Source: Paenibacillus apiarius (GTDB taxonomy: Bacteria; Bacillota; Bacilli; Paenibacillales; Paenibacillaceae). Taken from it: a stretch of DNA of 64,000 nucleotides. The stretch covers positions 5,332,001 through 5,396,000 of the forward strand of contig NZ_JAFFHZ010000001.1 of the NCBI RefSeq assembly GCF_017052585.1, read 5' to 3'. Below are positions 63,501 through 64,000 of this stretch, one piece after another (within the stretch, counting starts at the first letter, position 1; each line of letters opens with the position of its first letter). The notes beneath the pieces were generated by a model that did not search any database, had not been told where the DNA came from, and saw only the letters and a list, made by a program, of their open reading frames with translations. A program made the translations under genes and the position numbers.

Positions 63501-63891
63501 CTCGCTGCATCTCCTATTGGTGCTGACCCGCCTGAAGGAATGGCAGCAGCGCGTCCAGGTTTCCAGCGAGGAGGCCATGCGCTATTTTGCCCAGGCTCAT
63601 TCGTCAACCATCACACGCGACACTGCGGTCAAGTTGCTGGCCCGTATCCATAGCTGGAATGAAGAGGATACCGGCTCGATGAATGACTACCTGCTGGGAG
63701 AGAACGAATATCCTAGGAACTTTGAGCAGATCTTTGCACTGGAAAGCTGGGTCAACCTGGGCCGTCAACTGAACGTTGGCAGCAGAACGCTGGGAGAACT
63801 GGTTGACATGGCCGAAGAGGATAAAACCGCGGAACACATGGATTTGATTACTTCGGTAGCCCACAGCCTGATGGCTGCGGCGCAAGCCTGA
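60589..63891 (+). CDS. tcaA: Tc toxin A component, N-terminal part (TcaA-like), copy 2
   Basis: 1100 residues from ATG 60589 after AAGAGGAGGAG. The first 260 residues are almost identical to copy 1, and the last 270 or so are also very close. Between residues about 262 and 455 it carries a beta-rich insert (VLITGEEFYLETGGKRLFLA) that copy 1 lacks, while the CBM96-like insert of copy 1 is missing. The two genes thus encode TcA N-terminal parts with different surface modules, probably for different receptors. No signal peptide. A tcaB gene begins 31 bp downstream. Confidence 0.9.
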   Translation: MVSTTDNAAGVFRLGTEELTEALKQSGYRTVFDIASENLAEFQKSNPEIPSSDAKEIYQLAVQRTDNLCMLYKAWQLHNDPVIQSLPKLSADTGLQGMSAALERSLGGGADFGDLFPERSPEGYAEASSIQSLFSPGRYLTVLYKIARQLHSPGDKLHIDNRRPDLKSLILNTDNMNREVSSLDILLDVLQPEGSDTLTSLKDTYHPMTLPYDDDLAQINAVAEAHSSNLLGIWDTLLDTQRTSILQNSAAARRISKARQSAYLNPKAADDEPVLITGEEFYLETGGKRLFLAHKLEIGSTISAKINIGPPQAADIAPAKLQLVYYGRGGRGDYFLRVADDVSLGGKLLNNCYLTSDDGQSNNINGPFCLMINRGTGSMPSGTHLPVQIDRVTDTSLRIFVPQHGYLGLGESLASNWNEPLALNLDLDEALTFTLRKNESGQDTISIIDMMPPVADTTPSPPTRETLSLTPNSFRLLVNPEPTEEDIAKHYNVKTAITRAPADLAAALNVVDDFCLKTGLSFDELLNLTMQKDYQSKSSEYKSRFVKFGGGEHVPVSTYGAVFLTGTEETPLWAKQYNSAGAATDTPVLNFTADNVAALAGRAEKLVRLARSTGLSFEQLDWLITNASRTKIEHGGEIILDGPVLGAVAEFTRLNNRYGITTDMFAAFIGAVNPYADNGQKSFYQSAFSTTDDSFTIPLGGGLQFAVDKQGKYEAICCGALGVTADELSRIGGYCFDAAQGAKLNMNESNFGQLYRLGRIPRMLGLSFTEAELLWKLTSGGEDTLLRIIGGSASLNTLDIICDTETVIAWMDAHQLDVVSLQAMVTNRYSGTATPELYNFLAQVHQSANSAANASGADAQDTLPTDKLFRALGAGFNLKANVMSQVIDWLDKTDGTFTLRAFWDKLQAYFSAGHEDELTALEGEAALLQWCQQISQYALIVRWSGLTEQDLALLTGHPEQLLDGQHTVPVPSLHLLLVLTRLKEWQQRVQVSSEEAMRYFAQAHSSTITRDTAVKLLARIHSWNEEDTGSMNDYLLGENEYPRNFEQIFALESWVNLGRQLNVGSRTLGELVDMAEEDKTAEHMDLITSVAHSLMAAAQA
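61372..61950 (+). other. Inserted beta-rich module in tcaA copy 2
   Basis: Absent from copy 1, where the flanks (residue 260 region and the DTTPSP motif) are joined almost directly. Composition matches the rest of the gene, unlike the AT-rich insert of copy 1. Domain family not recognised. Confidence 0.6.
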
Positions 63892-63922
63892 ACCCACATG
63901 GATCAAGGAAGGTGGTAAGAAT

Positions 63923-64000
63923 ATGTCTACTTCAACCCTGCTGCAATCGATTAAAGAAGCCCGCCGGGATGCTTTGGTCAAGCATTATATCGCCAATCAG
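63923..64000 (+). CDS. tcaB: Tc toxin A component, TcaB-like copy 2 (partial, runs off the window)
   Basis: Only the first 26 codons are in the window, starting at ATG 63923 after AAGGAAGGTGG. They match TcaB copy 1 closely (MSTSTLLQSIKEARRDALV), showing that the second locus keeps the tcaA-tcaB order. Downstream TcB and TcC genes would be expected beyond the window end. Confidence 0.88.
   Translation, partial: MSTSTLLQSIKEARRDALVKHYIANQ

Overview
The window looks like a chromosome segment of an insect-associated Paenibacillus or a close Bacillales relative. The clues are bacillithiol genes (yojF/bshB2), a T-box leader before thrS, strong AGGAGG-type ribosome binding sites, and a set of toxins (PA/Vip1-like, C3-like, OrfX/P47-like, Tc) known from Paenibacillus, Bacillus and Clostridium. 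Genus is an inference; no rRNA or tRNA gene is visible.

Bases 1 to about 31,650 are a mid-GC chromosomal mosaic of small housekeeping and accessory genes: rpiA, an ABM monooxygenase, a peptidase E-like protein, DUF2625, a Gfo/Idh/MocA oxidoreductase, an HD hydrolase, a T-box-thrS unit with an in-frame TGA, a Fur-box-marked AraC regulator and siderophore-binding lipoprotein, yojF-bshB2, several GNATs and two Nudix hydrolases, a YafY-type regulator divergent from an SDR, and a large methyltransferase. It is rich in deletion remnants (truncated GNAT, phosphatase::kinase chimera, internally deleted MFS, headless LysR, small fragments). It also carries three copies of a dispersed intergenic repeat built from four TGCA-centred palindromes at fixed spacing.

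Bases about 31,650 to 51,500 are clearly AT-richer and form a toxin island. It opens with an AtxA/Mga-like PRD regulator and a decayed chemotaxis receptor. Next come a two-lectin metallophosphoesterase and a complete orfX1-orfX2-orfX3-p47-type operon with no neurotoxin or NTNH gene beside it; its P47-like protein has gained the lectin domain of the phosphoesterase. Then come the collapsed remains of a second orfX locus, two C2-II/Vip1/PA-like translocation components, a chimeric A component (Vip2-like adaptor plus anthrax lethal-factor-like zinc protease) and a C3-type Rho ADP-ribosyltransferase. None of the island's toxin or orfX proteins has an evident signal peptide.

Bases about 51,600 to 64,000 hold a holin-amidase lysis pair on the minus strand, divergent from a Tc toxin locus: tcaA-tcaB, then a second tcaA and the start of a second tcaB that runs off the window. 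The two tcaA copies are near-identical at their ends but carry different inserted modules.

The unifying signal is a promoter-type element, TTTTC-N10-GAAAA (TTTTCA-N8-TGAAAA in four of five copies), exactly 30 bp upstream of a TATACT/TATGCT -10-like box. It occurs five times and only before toxin units: the phosphoesterase, orfX1, the collapsed orfX copy leading into the binary toxin genes, and both tcaA genes. With the AtxA-like regulator at the island's left edge and the lysis cassette between binary and Tc toxins, the region can be read as one co-regulated arsenal with a possible lytic or holin-dependent release route. That reading is a hypothesis.
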